The notes under the pieces were generated by a model, which saw nothing but the letters and a program-made list of their open reading frames with translations, ran no database searches and was not told the origin of the DNA. The translations under genes and the position numbers were made by a program. DNA of 64,000 nucleotides from Xanthobacter sp. YC-JY1 (GTDB taxonomy: Bacteria; Pseudomonadota; Alphaproteobacteria; Rhizobiales; Xanthobacteraceae). The stretch spans positions 1,535,001 to 1,599,000 of the forward strand of contig NZ_CP032674.1 in the NCBI RefSeq assembly GCF_021730305.1. The letters run 5' to 3'. Position 1 is the first letter of the stretch. The number at the start of each line of letters is the position of its first letter. Shown here one piece after another: positions 25,634 to 34,625 of the stretch.

Positions 25634-26725
25634 ATGAAACGCCGTGAGTTTCTCACCGCCGCCAGCGCGGGTGTCGCCGCTTCCGCAGCTGTGGCCATGC
25701 CGGCGATTGCCCAGTCGGCGCCGGAAGTGAAGTGGCGCTGCACGTCGTCCTTCCCCAAGTCCCTCGACACCATCTATGGCGCCGCCGAGCTGATGGCGAA
25801 GCAGGTGGCCGAGGCGACCGACGGCAAGTTCCAGATTCAGGTGTTCGCGGCGGGCGAAATCGTCCCCGGCCTGCAGGCGCTCGACGCCACCACCAACAAG
25901 ACCGTCGAGATGTGCCACTCGGCGTCCTACTATTACGTGGGCAAGGACCCGACCTTCGGCCTCGGCACCGCCGTGCCGTTCGGCCTCAACGCCCGCCAGA
26001 TCAATGCGTGGTTCCTGTTCGGCAACGGCATGAACCTGCTGAACGAGTTCTACAAGAAGTACGGCGTCGTCATGTTCCCGGGCGGCAACACCGGCGGCCA
26101 GATGGGCGGCTGGTTCCGTAAGGAAATCAAGACGGTCGAGGACCTCAAGGGCCTCAAGATGCGCATCGCCGGCATCGGCGGCCAGGTGCTCGCCAAGCTC
26201 GGCGTCGTGCCGCAGCAGCTCGCCGGCGGCGACATCTATCCCGCGCTCGAGAAGGGCACCATCGACGCGGCCGAGTGGGTCGGTCCGTATGACGACGAAA
26301 AGCTCGGCCTCTACAAGGTCGCGCAGTATTACTACTTCCCCGGCTGGTGGGAGGGCTCCGCCGCCCTCAACTTCTTCGTCAACCAGGATAAGCTCGCCGA
26401 GCTGCCGAAGAACTACAAGGCCATCCTCACCGCCGCCATGGCGCAGGCCAACGAGAGCATGCTCGCCAGCTACGACGCCAAGAACCCGGTGTCGGTGCAG
26501 AGCCTCGTGAAGGCGGGCACCCAGCTGCGCCGCTATCCCAGCGACGTGATGGATGCGGCCTACAAGGCCTCGCAGCAGCTCTATGAGGAAATCAGCGGCA
26601 AGAACGAGGACTTCAAGAAGATCTACGAGGACATGAAGACGTTCCGCAACAACGCCTATCTGTGGTGGCAGATCGTCGAGTTCACGTACGACGACTTCAT
26701 GGTCCGCGCCCGCACCCGCGGCTGA
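25634..26725 (+). CDS. TRAP transporter DctP-type binding protein with Tat signal
   Basis: Periplasmic receptor of 363 residues. The N-terminus MKRREFLTAAS is a twin-arginine signal with cleavage near AIAQS (about 26). The mature protein resembles the TakP group that binds 2-oxo acids or lactate: WRCTSSFPKSLDT, PGLQALDATTNKTVEM and EAAEWVGPYDD-like features are visible. It stands alone between mrp and a small secreted protein gene and is followed by a strong terminator. Its permease partner is not adjacent; the fused TRAP permease at 20808 is one possibility, although TakP-type receptors usually have their own. Confidence 0.92.
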   Translation: MKRREFLTAASAGVAASAAVAMPAIAQSAPEVKWRCTSSFPKSLDTIYGAAELMAKQVAEATDGKFQIQVFAAGEIVPGLQALDATTNKTVEMCHSASYYYVGKDPTFGLGTAVPFGLNARQINAWFLFGNGMNLLNEFYKKYGVVMFPGGNTGGQMGGWFRKEIKTVEDLKGLKMRIAGIGGQVLAKLGVVPQQLAGGDIYPALEKGTIDAAEWVGPYDDEKLGLYKVAQYYYFPGWWEGSAALNFFVNQDKLAELPKNYKAILTAAMAQANESMLASYDAKNPVSVQSLVKAGTQLRRYPSDVMDAAYKASQQLYEEISGKNEDFKKIYEDMKTFRNNAYLWWQIVEFTYDDFMVRARTRG

Positions 26726-26744
26726 TCGTCTCTTCAATCAAGGC

Positions 26745-26776
26745 AAAGCCCCGGAGCGTCGCTCCGGGGCTTTTTC
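26745..26776 (+). terminator. Rho-independent terminator
   Basis: A perfect 13-bp stem, AAAGCCCCGGAGC (26745-26757) with GCTCCGGGGCTTT (26761-26773), a three-base loop, then more T. It lies 20 bases after the DctP stop and could also serve the convergent gene that ends at 26791. Confidence 0.92.
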
Positions 26777-26790
26777 TTTGGTCAGTGCGT

Positions 26791-27219
26791 TCAGCGCGTG
26801 CCGCCGGGCGTCGCCTGCGTGCGGCCGCCTTCCTGCGCGGGGCCCTTGTGCGGGTCCTGGCCCGCGGCGGTGCCGGAGCGCGGGGTCACCGTGCCGGTGG
26901 TGTCCACGGCCGGCGTCCCCGCGGTGGAGGAGCCGCCCGGCGTCGCCTGGGTGCGGCCGCCTTCCTGCGCCGCGCCCTTGTGGGAATCCTGGCCGGCGGA
27001 AATGCCGGAGCGCGGCGTGGACGGAATGCCGGGGCTCGGCGCGGTCATGCCGCTGCCGCTGGGGCCGGGGGTGGCCTGGGTGCGTCCACCTTCCTGCGCG
27101 GGGCCGCTCTGGGTGTTCTTGCCGGGCGCGGTGCCGGACGTCTGGGCGCTGGCGGCGCCGGTCATGGCGATCATGGCGGCGGCGGCGGCGACGGGAATAG
27201 CGTACTTCGCGATGTTCAT
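26791..27219 (-). CDS. Small secreted protein with three QEGGRTQATPG repeats
   Basis: A 142-residue protein from ATG 27219, with AAGGAGGGA-like sequence upstream. A signal peptide (about 1-25, ending ASA) is followed by a Gly/Thr/Pro/Ser-rich chain without aromatic residues. QEGGRTQATPG recurs at 42-52, 85-95 and 129-139 (spacing 43 and 44), with AGQDxHKG before two copies and TPRSG at 68 and 112. The mature part is probably disordered and periplasmic or extracellular. I do not recognise a family. The repeats suggest growth by unit duplication. Confidence 0.72.
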   Translation of the reverse strand: MNIAKYAIPVAAAAAMIAMTGAASAQTSGTAPGKNTQSGPAQEGGRTQATPGPSGSGMTAPSPGIPSTPRSGISAGQDSHKGAAQEGGRTQATPGGSSTAGTPAVDTTGTVTPRSGTAAGQDPHKGPAQEGGRTQATPGGTR

Positions 27220-27427
27220 GCGGGGTCTCCCTCCAATTGACTGCACGGCAGGACAACCGCCGAGACCCCAATTCGGTTCAGTACGGATTTTCGATTGGCG
27301 AAAGCGAAGTTGCTGCCGCCACGTTGCAATCGCGCGGCCCTCTGCCTAGTGTCCGCGCGCCTGAGGCCCCCTTGTCCCGCCCCGCCGGGGAGGGCGCGCC
27401 TCGGTCACGTTGATGCGAGTTGTCCCG

Positions 27428-28360
27428 ATGATCGACCAGAGCCTTCCCGCCCACATGCGCCCCGACCGCTCGTTCCAGGCGCTGCTCCTGACCCTTCAGC
27501 GATTCTGGGCGGACCAGGGCTGCGTGGTGCTCCAGCCCTACGACATGGAAGTGGGCGCCGGCACCTTCCATCCGGCGACGACGCTCCGCGCCCTCGGCCC
27601 GAAGCACTGGAAGGCGGCCTATGTGCAGCCCTCGCGCCGCCCCAAGGACGGTCGCTATGGCGAGAACCCCAACCGGCTCCAGCACTATTACCAGTTCCAG
27701 GTCATCCTGAAGCCCTCGCCTGAGAACCTGCAGGAGCTTTACCTGCAATCGCTGGCCGCCATCGGCGTGGACCTGAAGCTGCACGACGTGCGCTTCGTGG
27801 AAGACGACTGGGAGAGCCCGACGCTGGGCGCCTGGGGCCTCGGCTGGGAATGCTGGTGCGACGGCATGGAAGTGTCGCAGTTCACTTACTTTCAGCAGGT
27901 CGCGGGCTTCGAGTGTGCGCCGGTCTCCGGCGAGCTCACCTACGGCCTCGAACGCCTCGCCATGTATGTGCAGGGCGTGGAGAACGTCTACGACCTCAAT
28001 TTCAACGGCCGCGAGGGCGCCGAGAAGACCACCTACGGCGACGTCTTCCTCCAGGCCGAGCAGGAATATTCGCGGCACAATTTCGAGGCTGCCGACACCG
28101 CCATGCTGTTCGAGCAGTTCCGCATGGCCGAGGCCGCCTGCCACAAATATCTGGCCTTCGGCGACAAGGGCGAGACGCACGAAATGGCCCTGCCGGCCTA
28201 TGACCAGTGCATCAAGGCCTCCCACGTCTTCAACCTTTTGGATGCGCGGGGCGTGATCTCCGTCACCGAGCGGCAGAGCTACATCCTGCGGGTGCGCGAG
28301 CTGGCCAAAGCCTGCGGCGCTGCATGGCTGAAGACGGCCGGCGGCGGCGCTGCGGCCTGA
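27428..28360 (+). CDS. glyQ: Glycine--tRNA ligase alpha subunit
   Basis: Catalytic subunit of the bacterial alpha2beta2 glycyl-tRNA synthetase, 310 residues from ATG 27428. [39 protein letters not shown], and the class II motif regions [15 protein letters not shown] and [13 protein letters not shown] are all present. In-frame starts at 27413 (ATG) and 27410 (TTG) are possible; none has a strong ribosome site. The beta subunit gene glyS is not directly downstream, being separated by two transporter genes. Confidence 0.96.
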   Translation: MIDQSLPAHMRPDRSFQALLLTLQRFWADQGCVVLQPYDMEVGAGTFHPATTLRALGPKHWKAAYVQPSRRPKDGRYGENPNRLQHYYQFQVILKPSPENLQELYLQSLAAIGVDLKLHDVRFVEDDWESPTLGAWGLGWECWCDGMEVSQFTYFQQVAGFECAPVSGELTYGLERLAMYVQGVENVYDLNFNGREGAEKTTYGDVFLQAEQEYSRHNFEAADTAMLFEQFRMAEAACHKYLAFGDKGETHEMALPAYDQCIKASHVFNLLDARGVISVTERQSYILRVRELAKACGAAWLKTAGGGAAA

Positions 28361-28445
28361 GGCTCAAGCGGTAAGGGATTGCCCCGGCCCGGGGCCGGGT
28401 GTTAGCTGAAGCCGAGCCACAACCGCCCGCCTGTCCGGACACGCC

Positions 28446-29774
28446 ATGACCGCCACCGATGCCGGCACCCGTGACCTGCCCGGCATCAGGCCGCCGGGCG
28501 CGTCCAATCCGGGCGGCTCGTCGCCGCGCCTGCTCGCGGCGGGCGCCATCGGCAATGTGCTCGAGTGGTACGACTTCGCCTCCTACGGCTTCCTCGCGCC
28601 GATCTTCGCCCGCACCTTCTTCCCGGCCGAGAATGCGCTGGTGGGGCTCATCTCCGCCTTCGGCCTGTTCGGCGCCGCCTTCCTGATGCGGCCTTTAGGG
28701 GCCATCCTGTTCGGCCATGTGGGCGACCGGTTCGGCCCCCGCATCGCGCTCATTGTCTCGGTCTCGGTCATGAGCTGCGCCACGGTGGGCATCGGTCTGT
28801 TGCCCACCTATGCCACGGCCGGCTTCCTCGCCCCCCTGCTGCTCCTCATCCTGCGGCTGGTGCAGGGCCTGTCCATCGGCGGGGAATACACCACCTCCTC
28901 CATCTATCTCGCCGAGCACGCCATGCCGCGCCATCGCGGGCTCACCGCGGCCTTTTCCACGGCGGGCGGGCAGACCGGCACGCTCATCGGCTCCGGCGTG
29001 TGCGCGCTGCTCAGCGCGCTTCTCTCGGCGGAAGCGATGCAGGCCTTCGGCTGGCGGGTGCCGTTCCTGCTCGGCGCGGTGCTCGGCATCACCGCGCTGG
29101 TGCTGCGCCGGCCCCGGCCCGGCGATCGTGGGGGTAGCAAGGCGCGGGGGCTGCCGCTGACACGCGCGTTCCGGGAGGCCGGCGGCTCCATCATCGCCGC
29201 GATGCTGGTGACCCTGTTCATCGGCGCCGACACCTACCTGCTGTTCGTTTACCTGCCGACCTATATCGAGCAGGAGGCGGGCCTTGCCCCTGCGACCGCC
29301 CTTGCCTTCACCACCCTCGGCCTCATCGTGTCCGGCACCTGCTGCCTCCTGTTCGCCGCCCTGTCGGATCGCATCGGGCGGCGCCGGATCGTGGCAGCGG
29401 GGCTTGCCGGCTTCGTCGTGTTGTCCTGGCCGCTGTTCCTGCTGCTGCGCGGCGGCAGTCCGGGGGCAGTGCTGGCGGCGCAGCTGGTCTTCTCGGTCAT
29501 GGCCGCGGCGGTCACGAGCCCGATGCCGGCGATGCTGGTGGAGCTGTTCGAGACGCCGGTGCGCTGCAGCGCCATAGGGTTTGCCTGGAATCTCGGCATC
29601 GGCGTCTCCGGCGGCCTGGCGCCCATGCTCGCCACCTATTTCGTGACGGGCCTCGGCCTCACCATGGCGCCGGCGGTCCATCTGATGCTGCTGGCGGCCG
29701 TCGCGCTGGTGGGCGTCTCGGCCCTCACCGAACGGCGGGGCCGGGTGCTGGACGGGCCTTCCGATTGGCCCTAA
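28446..29774 (+). CDS. MFS transporter, metabolite:H+ symporter (MHS) family
   Basis: Inner-membrane transporter of 442 residues with about 12 helices. [17 protein letters not shown] near the start and the loop motif GHVGDRFGPR are typical of the MHS family (KgtP, ShiA, ProP, citrate and dicarboxylate symporters), as is the RLVQGLSIGGEY segment. The substrate is probably an organic acid or small zwitterion. It is followed by a paralogue after 27 bases. Both lie between glyQ and glyS. Confidence 0.9.
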   Translation: MTATDAGTRDLPGIRPPGASNPGGSSPRLLAAGAIGNVLEWYDFASYGFLAPIFARTFFPAENALVGLISAFGLFGAAFLMRPLGAILFGHVGDRFGPRIALIVSVSVMSCATVGIGLLPTYATAGFLAPLLLLILRLVQGLSIGGEYTTSSIYLAEHAMPRHRGLTAAFSTAGGQTGTLIGSGVCALLSALLSAEAMQAFGWRVPFLLGAVLGITALVLRRPRPGDRGGSKARGLPLTRAFREAGGSIIAAMLVTLFIGADTYLLFVYLPTYIEQEAGLAPATALAFTTLGLIVSGTCCLLFAALSDRIGRRRIVAAGLAGFVVLSWPLFLLLRGGSPGAVLAAQLVFSVMAAAVTSPMPAMLVELFETPVRCSAIGFAWNLGIGVSGGLAPMLATYFVTGLGLTMAPAVHLMLLAAVALVGVSALTERRGRVLDGPSDWP

Positions 29775-29801
29775 CGCTTGAGCGGAGCAGGAACGGGATC
29801 G

Positions 29802-31109
29802 ATGAGCAGCATCACGCGCACGGATGCCCGAGGCGTCGCCGACGGGGCGACACCGCAGGGCGTCCCCGTCCTCTCCCGCCGGCTGATGGCCGCCGGCATG
29901 CTCGGCAACGTGCTGGAATGGTACGATTTCGCCGTCTACGGCTTCCTCGCCAGCATCTTCGCCCGCAACTTCTTTCCCGAGAGCAGCCCCACGGCGGCCA
30001 TGCTCTCGGTGTTCGGCGTGTTCGCCGCCTCCTTCCTCATGCGGCCGCTGGGCTCCGTCCTGTTCGGCCATATCGGCGACCGGCTGGGCCGGCGCGCGGC
30101 GCTCATGTCATCCGCCGCGCTCATGAGCATCTCCACCTTCTGCGTCGGCCTTCTGCCCACGTATGAGACGGCCGGTGTGTTCTCCGCGGTGCTGCTGCTG
30201 GTGCTGCGCCTCGCGCAAGGGCTGTCGGTGGGCGGGGAATACATGACCTCCGCCGTGTTCCTGGCGGAAAATGCGCAGGTGCGCTGGCGCGGGGCGGTGA
30301 CGTCGCTGGTCATCGTCGGCTGCAATGGCGGGATGCTGCTGGGCTCGGCGGTGGGGGCGCTAGTCTCCGGCCTCATGTCGGCGGACGACCTCGCCGCCTG
30401 GGGCTGGCGCATTCCCTTCCTGCTCGGCTGCCTGCTCGGTGGCTTCGCTTTGGTCCTGCGCCGGACGGTGGCGCGCGACGTGAAACCGGTACATCGCCCG
30501 AGCCTGCCCGTGGTGGAGGCATTCCGCGAGAATGGCGGCGGCATCCTGCGAGCGACGCTCATCAACATCGTGCTGGGCATCGCCTACTACCTCTCCTTCG
30601 TCTATCTCACGACCTGGCTGCAGCAGGTGGACCACTTCACCCCCCATGTGGCGCTGGAGCTGAACGCCGTGAGCATGGCGGTGGTGATGGCGGCCTGCCT
30701 TGGCTTTGCCGCGCTCTCCGACCGCATCGGCAGGAAGCCGCTCATCGTCGGCGGCTTCCTCTGTCTTGCCGTGTTCACCTGGCCGCTCTTCCTGCTGCTG
30801 CATTCCGGCTCGGCGGGGCTGGCGCTGCTGGGGCAGCTGGGCTTCGCGGTGATCGTCTCCATCTATGGCGGGCCCATCGCGGTGGCGTTGGTGGAGATGT
30901 TTCCCCGCCACACCCGCTGCACGGCGGTGGGGCTGAGCTGGAATCTGGGCCTGGGCCTCGGCGGCGGTACAGCACCCATGGTGGCGGTCTTGCTGGTGAG
31001 TCTCACCGGCGATGCCATGGCCCCGGCCTTCTACATGATCGCCGGCGGCGTGGTGGCCTTCCTCGCCGCTCTGGGCCTCAAGGAGACGCGCGGCCAGCCG
31101 CTCGACTGA
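29802..31109 (+). CDS. MFS transporter, MHS family (tandem paralogue)
   Basis: A 435-residue transporter from ATG 29802 (GGAGCAGGAACGGG upstream; an earlier in-frame start at 29778 is less likely). It repeats the MHS marks of its neighbour: [27 protein letters not shown] and [12 protein letters not shown]. The two are clearly homologous along their length yet diverged, so this is an old tandem duplication or a joint acquisition. The substrate is unknown. Confidence 0.9.
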   Translation: MSSITRTDARGVADGATPQGVPVLSRRLMAAGMLGNVLEWYDFAVYGFLASIFARNFFPESSPTAAMLSVFGVFAASFLMRPLGSVLFGHIGDRLGRRAALMSSAALMSISTFCVGLLPTYETAGVFSAVLLLVLRLAQGLSVGGEYMTSAVFLAENAQVRWRGAVTSLVIVGCNGGMLLGSAVGALVSGLMSADDLAAWGWRIPFLLGCLLGGFALVLRRTVARDVKPVHRPSLPVVEAFRENGGGILRATLINIVLGIAYYLSFVYLTTWLQQVDHFTPHVALELNAVSMAVVMAACLGFAALSDRIGRKPLIVGGFLCLAVFTWPLFLLLHSGSAGLALLGQLGFAVIVSIYGGPIAVALVEMFPRHTRCTAVGLSWNLGLGLGGGTAPMVAVLLVSLTGDAMAPAFYMIAGGVVAFLAALGLKETRGQPLD

Positions 31110-31216
31110 GCCCGCCCCCTCGACGCGGCGGCCGAAAGGCACTAGCACAGGCCCCGAAATTCACCCGCCGCGCGCAAGCGCCAGCCTCCCCGCATGGGGA
31201 GGACGAGCCCGAACCG

Positions 31217-33445
31217 ATGCCCGATCTTCTGCTCGAACTGTTCTCCGAGGAAATCCCCGCCCGCATGCAGGCCCAGGCGGCCGACGCGCTGAAGAAGCTC
31301 GTCACCGACGCTTTGGTGGAGCGCGGCCTGCTTTATGAGGGCGCGAAGGCCTTCGTGACGCCGCGCCGCCTGGCGCTCGCCGTGCATGGCCTGCCCGGCC
31401 GGCAGGCGGACCAGCGGGAGGAGAAGAAGGGGCCGCGCGTGGGCGCGCCCGAGCAGGCGGTGGCCGGCTTCCTGAAAGCCGCTGGCCTCGCCTCCCTCGA
31501 TCAGGCGACCATCCAGTCCGACCCCAAGAAGGGCGATTTCTACGTGGCCGTGGTGGAAAAGCCCGGCCGCGCCACCACCGAGGTGGTGGCCGAGATCGTG
31601 CCGGACATCATCCGCAAGTTCCCCTGGCCGAAATCCATGCGCTGGGGTTCCGGCACGCTGCGCTGGGTGCGCCCGCTGCATTCCATCGTCGCCACCTTCG
31701 GGGCGGAGGGGGATGAGCCGGAGGTGGTGCATTTCTCCGTCGACGGCATCGAGGCTTCCAACGTCACCCGCGGCCACCGCTTCATGGCGGCAGAGCCCTT
31801 TACCGTGAAGCGGCTGGACGACTGGATGGCGAAGCTGGAGGCCGCCAAGGTGGTGGCCGACCGCGACCGCCGCAAGGAAATCATCCTCAACGACGCCAAG
31901 GACCTCGCGCTCGCCGCCGGCCTCGAGCTGGTGGAGGACGAGGGGCTGCTGGACGAGGTGTGCGGGCTGGTCGAATGGCCGGTGGTGCTGATGGGTTCGT
32001 TCGAGGCGCGCTTCCTCGACATCCCCGACGAGGTGATCCGCGCCACCATCCGCGCCAACCAGAAGTGCTTCGTGCTGAAGGACCCCAAGACCGGGCGCCT
32101 CGCCAACCGCTTCATCCTCATCTCCAACCTCGTCGCCTCGGACGGCGGCAAGGCCATCGTCGCCGGCAACGAGCGCGTCATCCGCGCCCGCCTGTCGGAT
32201 GCGAAATTCTTCTGGGACACGGACCGGCTGAACGGCCTCGCCAGCCGCATGCCCAAGTTCCAGTCCATCACCTTCCACGAGAAGCTGGGCTCGCAGGCCG
32301 AGCGCATCGAGCGCATCGTCCGCCTCGCCAAGGAGCTGGCCCCCAAGGTGGGCGCGCCGGTGGCGCTGGCCGAGGAGGCCGCTCTGGTGGCGAAGGCGGA
32401 TTTGCTCACCGAGGTGGTGGGCGAGTTCCCCGAGCTGCAGGGCCTCATGGGCCGCTACTACGCGCAGGGCGAGAACCTCCCCCCGGAAGTCGCCGCCGCT
32501 TGCGAGGAGCACTACAAGCCGCAGGGCCCGAACGACCGCGTGCCCATCGCTCCGGTCTCCGTGGCCGTGGCGCTGGCGGACAAGATCGACACGCTGGTGG
32601 GCTTCTGGGCGATTGATGAGAAGCCGACCGGGAGCAAGGACCCTTATGCGCTGCGGCGGGCGGCGCTGGGGGTGATCCGGATTGTGCTGGAGAATGGGAT
32701 TCGACTCAAATTGGCAGGACGAGCCGTTGAGAGGCATTGTCTTGCTTTGTTGATTCAGCTGAAAGGAGCTGAGTTCACTAAGCTGGGTAATGAGGTCTTT
32801 TCGTCAAAAGTCCAAGAGCTTCTGTCAGCTGAGGAGAGAAGCTCTCTGGCGCTGCGTATGGTTGATGCCGATAAATCCTCTACTGAGCAGATGCTGCTCG
32901 GTCAGATGGATAAGATTGTTTCCGACCTCCTCGCCTTCTTCGCCGACCGCCTGAAAGTCTACCTGCGCGATCGTGGTGCCCGTCACGACCTCGTGGATGC
33001 CGTCTTCGCCCTCGAAGGGCAGGACGACCTCCTCCTCGTCGTCCGCCGCGTGGAGGCGCTGGCCGCCTTCCTCGCCACCGAGGACGGCAAAAACCTCCTC
33101 GCCGGCTATCGCCGCGCGGTGAACATCCTGCGCATTGAGGAGAAGAAGGACGGCCGCGCCTTTGCCGGCCCCACCGTCGCCGCTTTGCTCAAGGAGCCGG
33201 CCGAGGAACATCTCGCCGCGGCCATCGACGACGTGAAGGCCCGCGTCTCCAAGGCCGTTGCGGCCGAGGATTTCGAGGCGGCCATGACCGCGCTCTCGGA
33301 CCTGCGCCAGCCGGTGGATGCCTTCTTCGACGCCGTGACCGTGAACGACGTCGATCCCGCGCTGCGCGAGAACCGCCTGAAGCTGCTCGACGAAATCCGC
33401 GCCGCCACCCGCGGCATCGCCGATTTCGACCGCATCGAGGGGTAG
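31217..33445 (+). CDS. glyS: Glycine--tRNA ligase beta subunit
   Basis: Beta subunit of glycyl-tRNA synthetase, 742 residues, which binds and positions the t[21 protein letters not shown] is the standard N-terminus, and [20 protein letters not shown] in the C-terminal anticodon-binding region is typical. Between about codons 492 and 570 the DNA drops to about 49% GC and the usual alphaproteobacterial sequence is interrupted by an unfamiliar stretch, yet the frame stays open and normal sequence resumes at [17 protein letters not shown]. The enzyme must be functional, since it is essential and no second copy is seen here. Confidence 0.95.
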   Translation: MPDLLLELFSEEIPARMQAQAADALKKLVTDALVERGLLYEGAKAFVTPRRLALAVHGLPGRQADQREEKKGPRVGAPEQAVAGFLKAAGLASLDQATIQSDPKKGDFYVAVVEKPGRATTEVVAEIVPDIIRKFPWPKSMRWGSGTLRWVRPLHSIVATFGAEGDEPEVVHFSVDGIEASNVTRGHRFMAAEPFTVKRLDDWMAKLEAAKVVADRDRRKEIILNDAKDLALAAGLELVEDEGLLDEVCGLVEWPVVLMGSFEARFLDIPDEVIRATIRANQKCFVLKDPKTGRLANRFILISNLVASDGGKAIVAGNERVIRARLSDAKFFWDTDRLNGLASRMPKFQSITFHEKLGSQAERIERIVRLAKELAPKVGAPVALAEEAALVAKADLLTEVVGEFPELQGLMGRYYAQGENLPPEVAAACEEHYKPQGPNDRVPIAPVSVAVALADKIDTLVGFWAIDEKPTGSKDPYALRRAALGVIRIVLENGIRLKLAGRAVERHCLALLIQLKGAEFTKLGNEVFSSKVQELLSAEERSSLALRMVDADKSSTEQMLLGQMDKIVSDLLAFFADRLKVYLRDRGARHDLVDAVFALEGQDDLLLVVRRVEALAAFLATEDGKNLLAGYRRAVNILRIEEKKDGRAFAGPTVAALLKEPAEEHLAAAIDDVKARVSKAVAAEDFEAAMTALSDLRQPVDAFFDAVTVNDVDPALRENRLKLLDEIRAATRGIADFDRIEG
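32690..32925 (+). other. Low-GC in-frame segment inside glyS
   Basis: Between 32701 and 32930 I count about 113 G or C in 230 bases (49%), against roughly two thirds in flanking glyS. The reading frame uses codons that are rare nearby (AGG, AGA, AAA, TTG, CTT, TCT, ACT). The encoded stretch, [19 protein letters not shown] and onward to MLLGQMDKI, lies where many homologues have a short linker before the LLAFFADRL block. It looks like a later insertion or replacement within a housekeeping gene. Confidence 0.65.
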
Positions 33446-33471
33446 GGCAGGGGGACTTTCCCCACTCTCGC

Positions 33472-33581
33472 CGTCTTGCCCGGGCTTGTCCCGGGCATCC
33501 ACGTCGGGCCGAAAGTACTATCGTCTGAAAGGTGTTCCCAGCCCCACGACGTGGATGGCCGGGTCAAGCCCGGCCATGACG
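33472..33581 (+). repeat. 110-bp palindromic intergenic repeat, copy 1
   Basis: Starts with CGTCTTGCCCGGGCTTGTCC and ends with the near-reverse complement, CGGGTCAAGCCCGGCCATGACG-like sequence. ACGTCGGGCC and GTGTTCCC occur in the middle, as in the copies at 51093 and 63410. Each arm can itself fold (CCCGGGCTTGTCCCGGG). It lies 26 bases after the glyS stop, in the plus orientation. Confidence 0.88.
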
Positions 33582-33681
33582 GGCGCGAACAGCGGGTCGA
33601 ATTGTCGGGCCACGACCGGCCACACATGCCACTCTCGCGTCCCGGCCGACTGCAACGCCGCGCAGCGGAGTGGAAGGAGAG

Positions 33682-33774
33682 CCGGGACCCAGCGCAGGGA
33701 CGGCGCGCAGCGCGCAAATCCCGAGATCGCTGGATACGGAAGCGCCTTCGGCGACCCATTGCGCTGGTCCCCGG
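33682..33774. repeat. Imperfect long inverted repeat
   Basis: CCGGGACCCAGCGCA (33682-33696) pairs with TGCGCTGGTCCCCGG (33760-33774) with one bulge, enclosing smaller hairpins (GCGCGCAGCGCGC and GGAAGCGCCTTC). It lies between the glyS-side repeat and the cobalamin riboswitch in a stretch without genes (33446-33870). It may be another dispersed palindromic element; only one copy is in the window. Confidence 0.5.
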
Positions 33775-33870
33775 CTCGGCACTCCGGCTGAGCCGTCGCT
33801 GGTCCGGGGCACGAGAGCGGTTCCAAGCCCCTCATTTGACAATCCCGCCCGCCCTGCCTTTAGTGGCGGC

Positions 33871-34048
33871 GTCGAAGGTCCCGTGTTCCCACACGGGCGT
33901 AAAAGGGAATGCGGTGCGGAGGCGAAGAGCCTCCAATGCCGCGGCTGCCCCCGCAACTGTCGGCGGTGAGCCCCTGCCAGACGCCACTGGATCCATCCGG
34001 GAAGGCGGCAGGGGCGGTGAACCGCGAGCCAGGAGACCTGCCTTCGAC
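33871..34048 (+). promoter_or_regulatory. Cobalamin (adenosylcobalamin) riboswitch
   Basis: The P1 stem is GTCGAAGG (33871-33878) with CCTTCGAC (34041-34048). Conserved elements occur in order: AAAAGGGAATGCGGTG (33901-33916), GCTGCCCCCGCAACTGT (33944-33960), and the B12 box region GCGAGCCAGGAGACCTGCC (34024-34042). It precedes the corrin biosynthesis cluster on the same strand, so coenzyme B12 is expected to switch the cluster off. No run of T follows, which favours control of translation start or Rho-dependent termination. Confidence 0.95.
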
Positions 34049-34118
34049 GAGGTCCGCGCCGGGCGGGGTGCTCCGGTTCTGCGTCCCTTCGAGCCCGCAT
34101 GCGCGGGCGCTCGCACCC

Positions 34119-34625
34119 GTGGACCGTTCCGTGGAGCGAGGCGCGATTCCCGACAGCACAGGGCCTGAGCCGGCCGGCGACAGCGCGGAAACCGGCTGTG
34201 CGCCCGCGACGGCGCGGCATCCCGCCCCGGCCGTCACCCTCCTCATCTGCACCACCTGCCGCGCCCCCGGCGTCGAGGCTCCGCAGGAAACTCAGCAGTT
34301 GGCCGAGCGCGACGGCGCACGTCTCCTCGCCTCGGCCTGCGCCACGGCCGTCCCCGAAGGCGTGGCCGTGGAAGGCGTCGCGGTCGTAGGGGTCTCTTGC
34401 CTCGCCAACTGCAAGCGCGCGCTGTCCGCCGCCATGGTCCGGCGCGACGGCTGGACCTATGTGTTCGGTGACCTCGCTCCGGACAGCGCCGCCGATCTCC
34501 TCACCGGCGCCGCCCTGCTCGCCGGCTCCGAAGACGGCCTGATGCCCTGGCGCGGCCGGCCGGATGTTCTCAAGCGCGGCATGGTCGCGCGCATTCCCCC
34601 GCTTTCCGCTAAGGAGACCCGATGA
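34119..34625 (+). CDS. DUF1636 family ferredoxin-like protein of the cobalamin cluster
   Basis: First gene after the riboswitch. The conserved core begins at TLLICTTCRAPG, with GVSCLANCKRALSAAMVR and WTYVFGDL further on; four cysteines (CTTC and CLANC) suit a thioredoxin-fold 2Fe-2S ferredoxin-like domain. Family members are found beside cobW and cobN in alphaproteobacteria, and their function is not established. The start is uncertain: GTG codons at 34068, 34119 and 34131 are in frame, with no clear ribosome site. The stop overlaps the cobW start in an ATGA. Confidence 0.75.
   Translation: MDRSVERGAIPDSTGPEPAGDSAETGCAPATARHPAPAVTLLICTTCRAPGVEAPQETQQLAERDGARLLASACATAVPEGVAVEGVAVVGVSCLANCKRALSAAMVRRDGWTYVFGDLAPDSAADLLTGAALLAGSEDGLMPWRGRPDVLKRGMVARIPPLSAKETR

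Noticed and set aside
25634-26725. DctP protein as the certain partner of the fused TRAP permease at 20808
   Set aside because: The two are separated by three unrelated genes and lie on opposite strands, so the pairing is only a possibility.
28695-31148. Long minus-strand frames opposite the two MHS transporters
   Set aside because: Both transporters have strong family motifs on the plus strand, while the antisense products are low-complexity His/Arg/Gly/Ala chains.
31142-32737. A 531-codon frame antisense to glyS
   Set aside because: It is the complement of clear glyS coding sequence and encodes a biased Leu/Gly/His/Arg product without family features.
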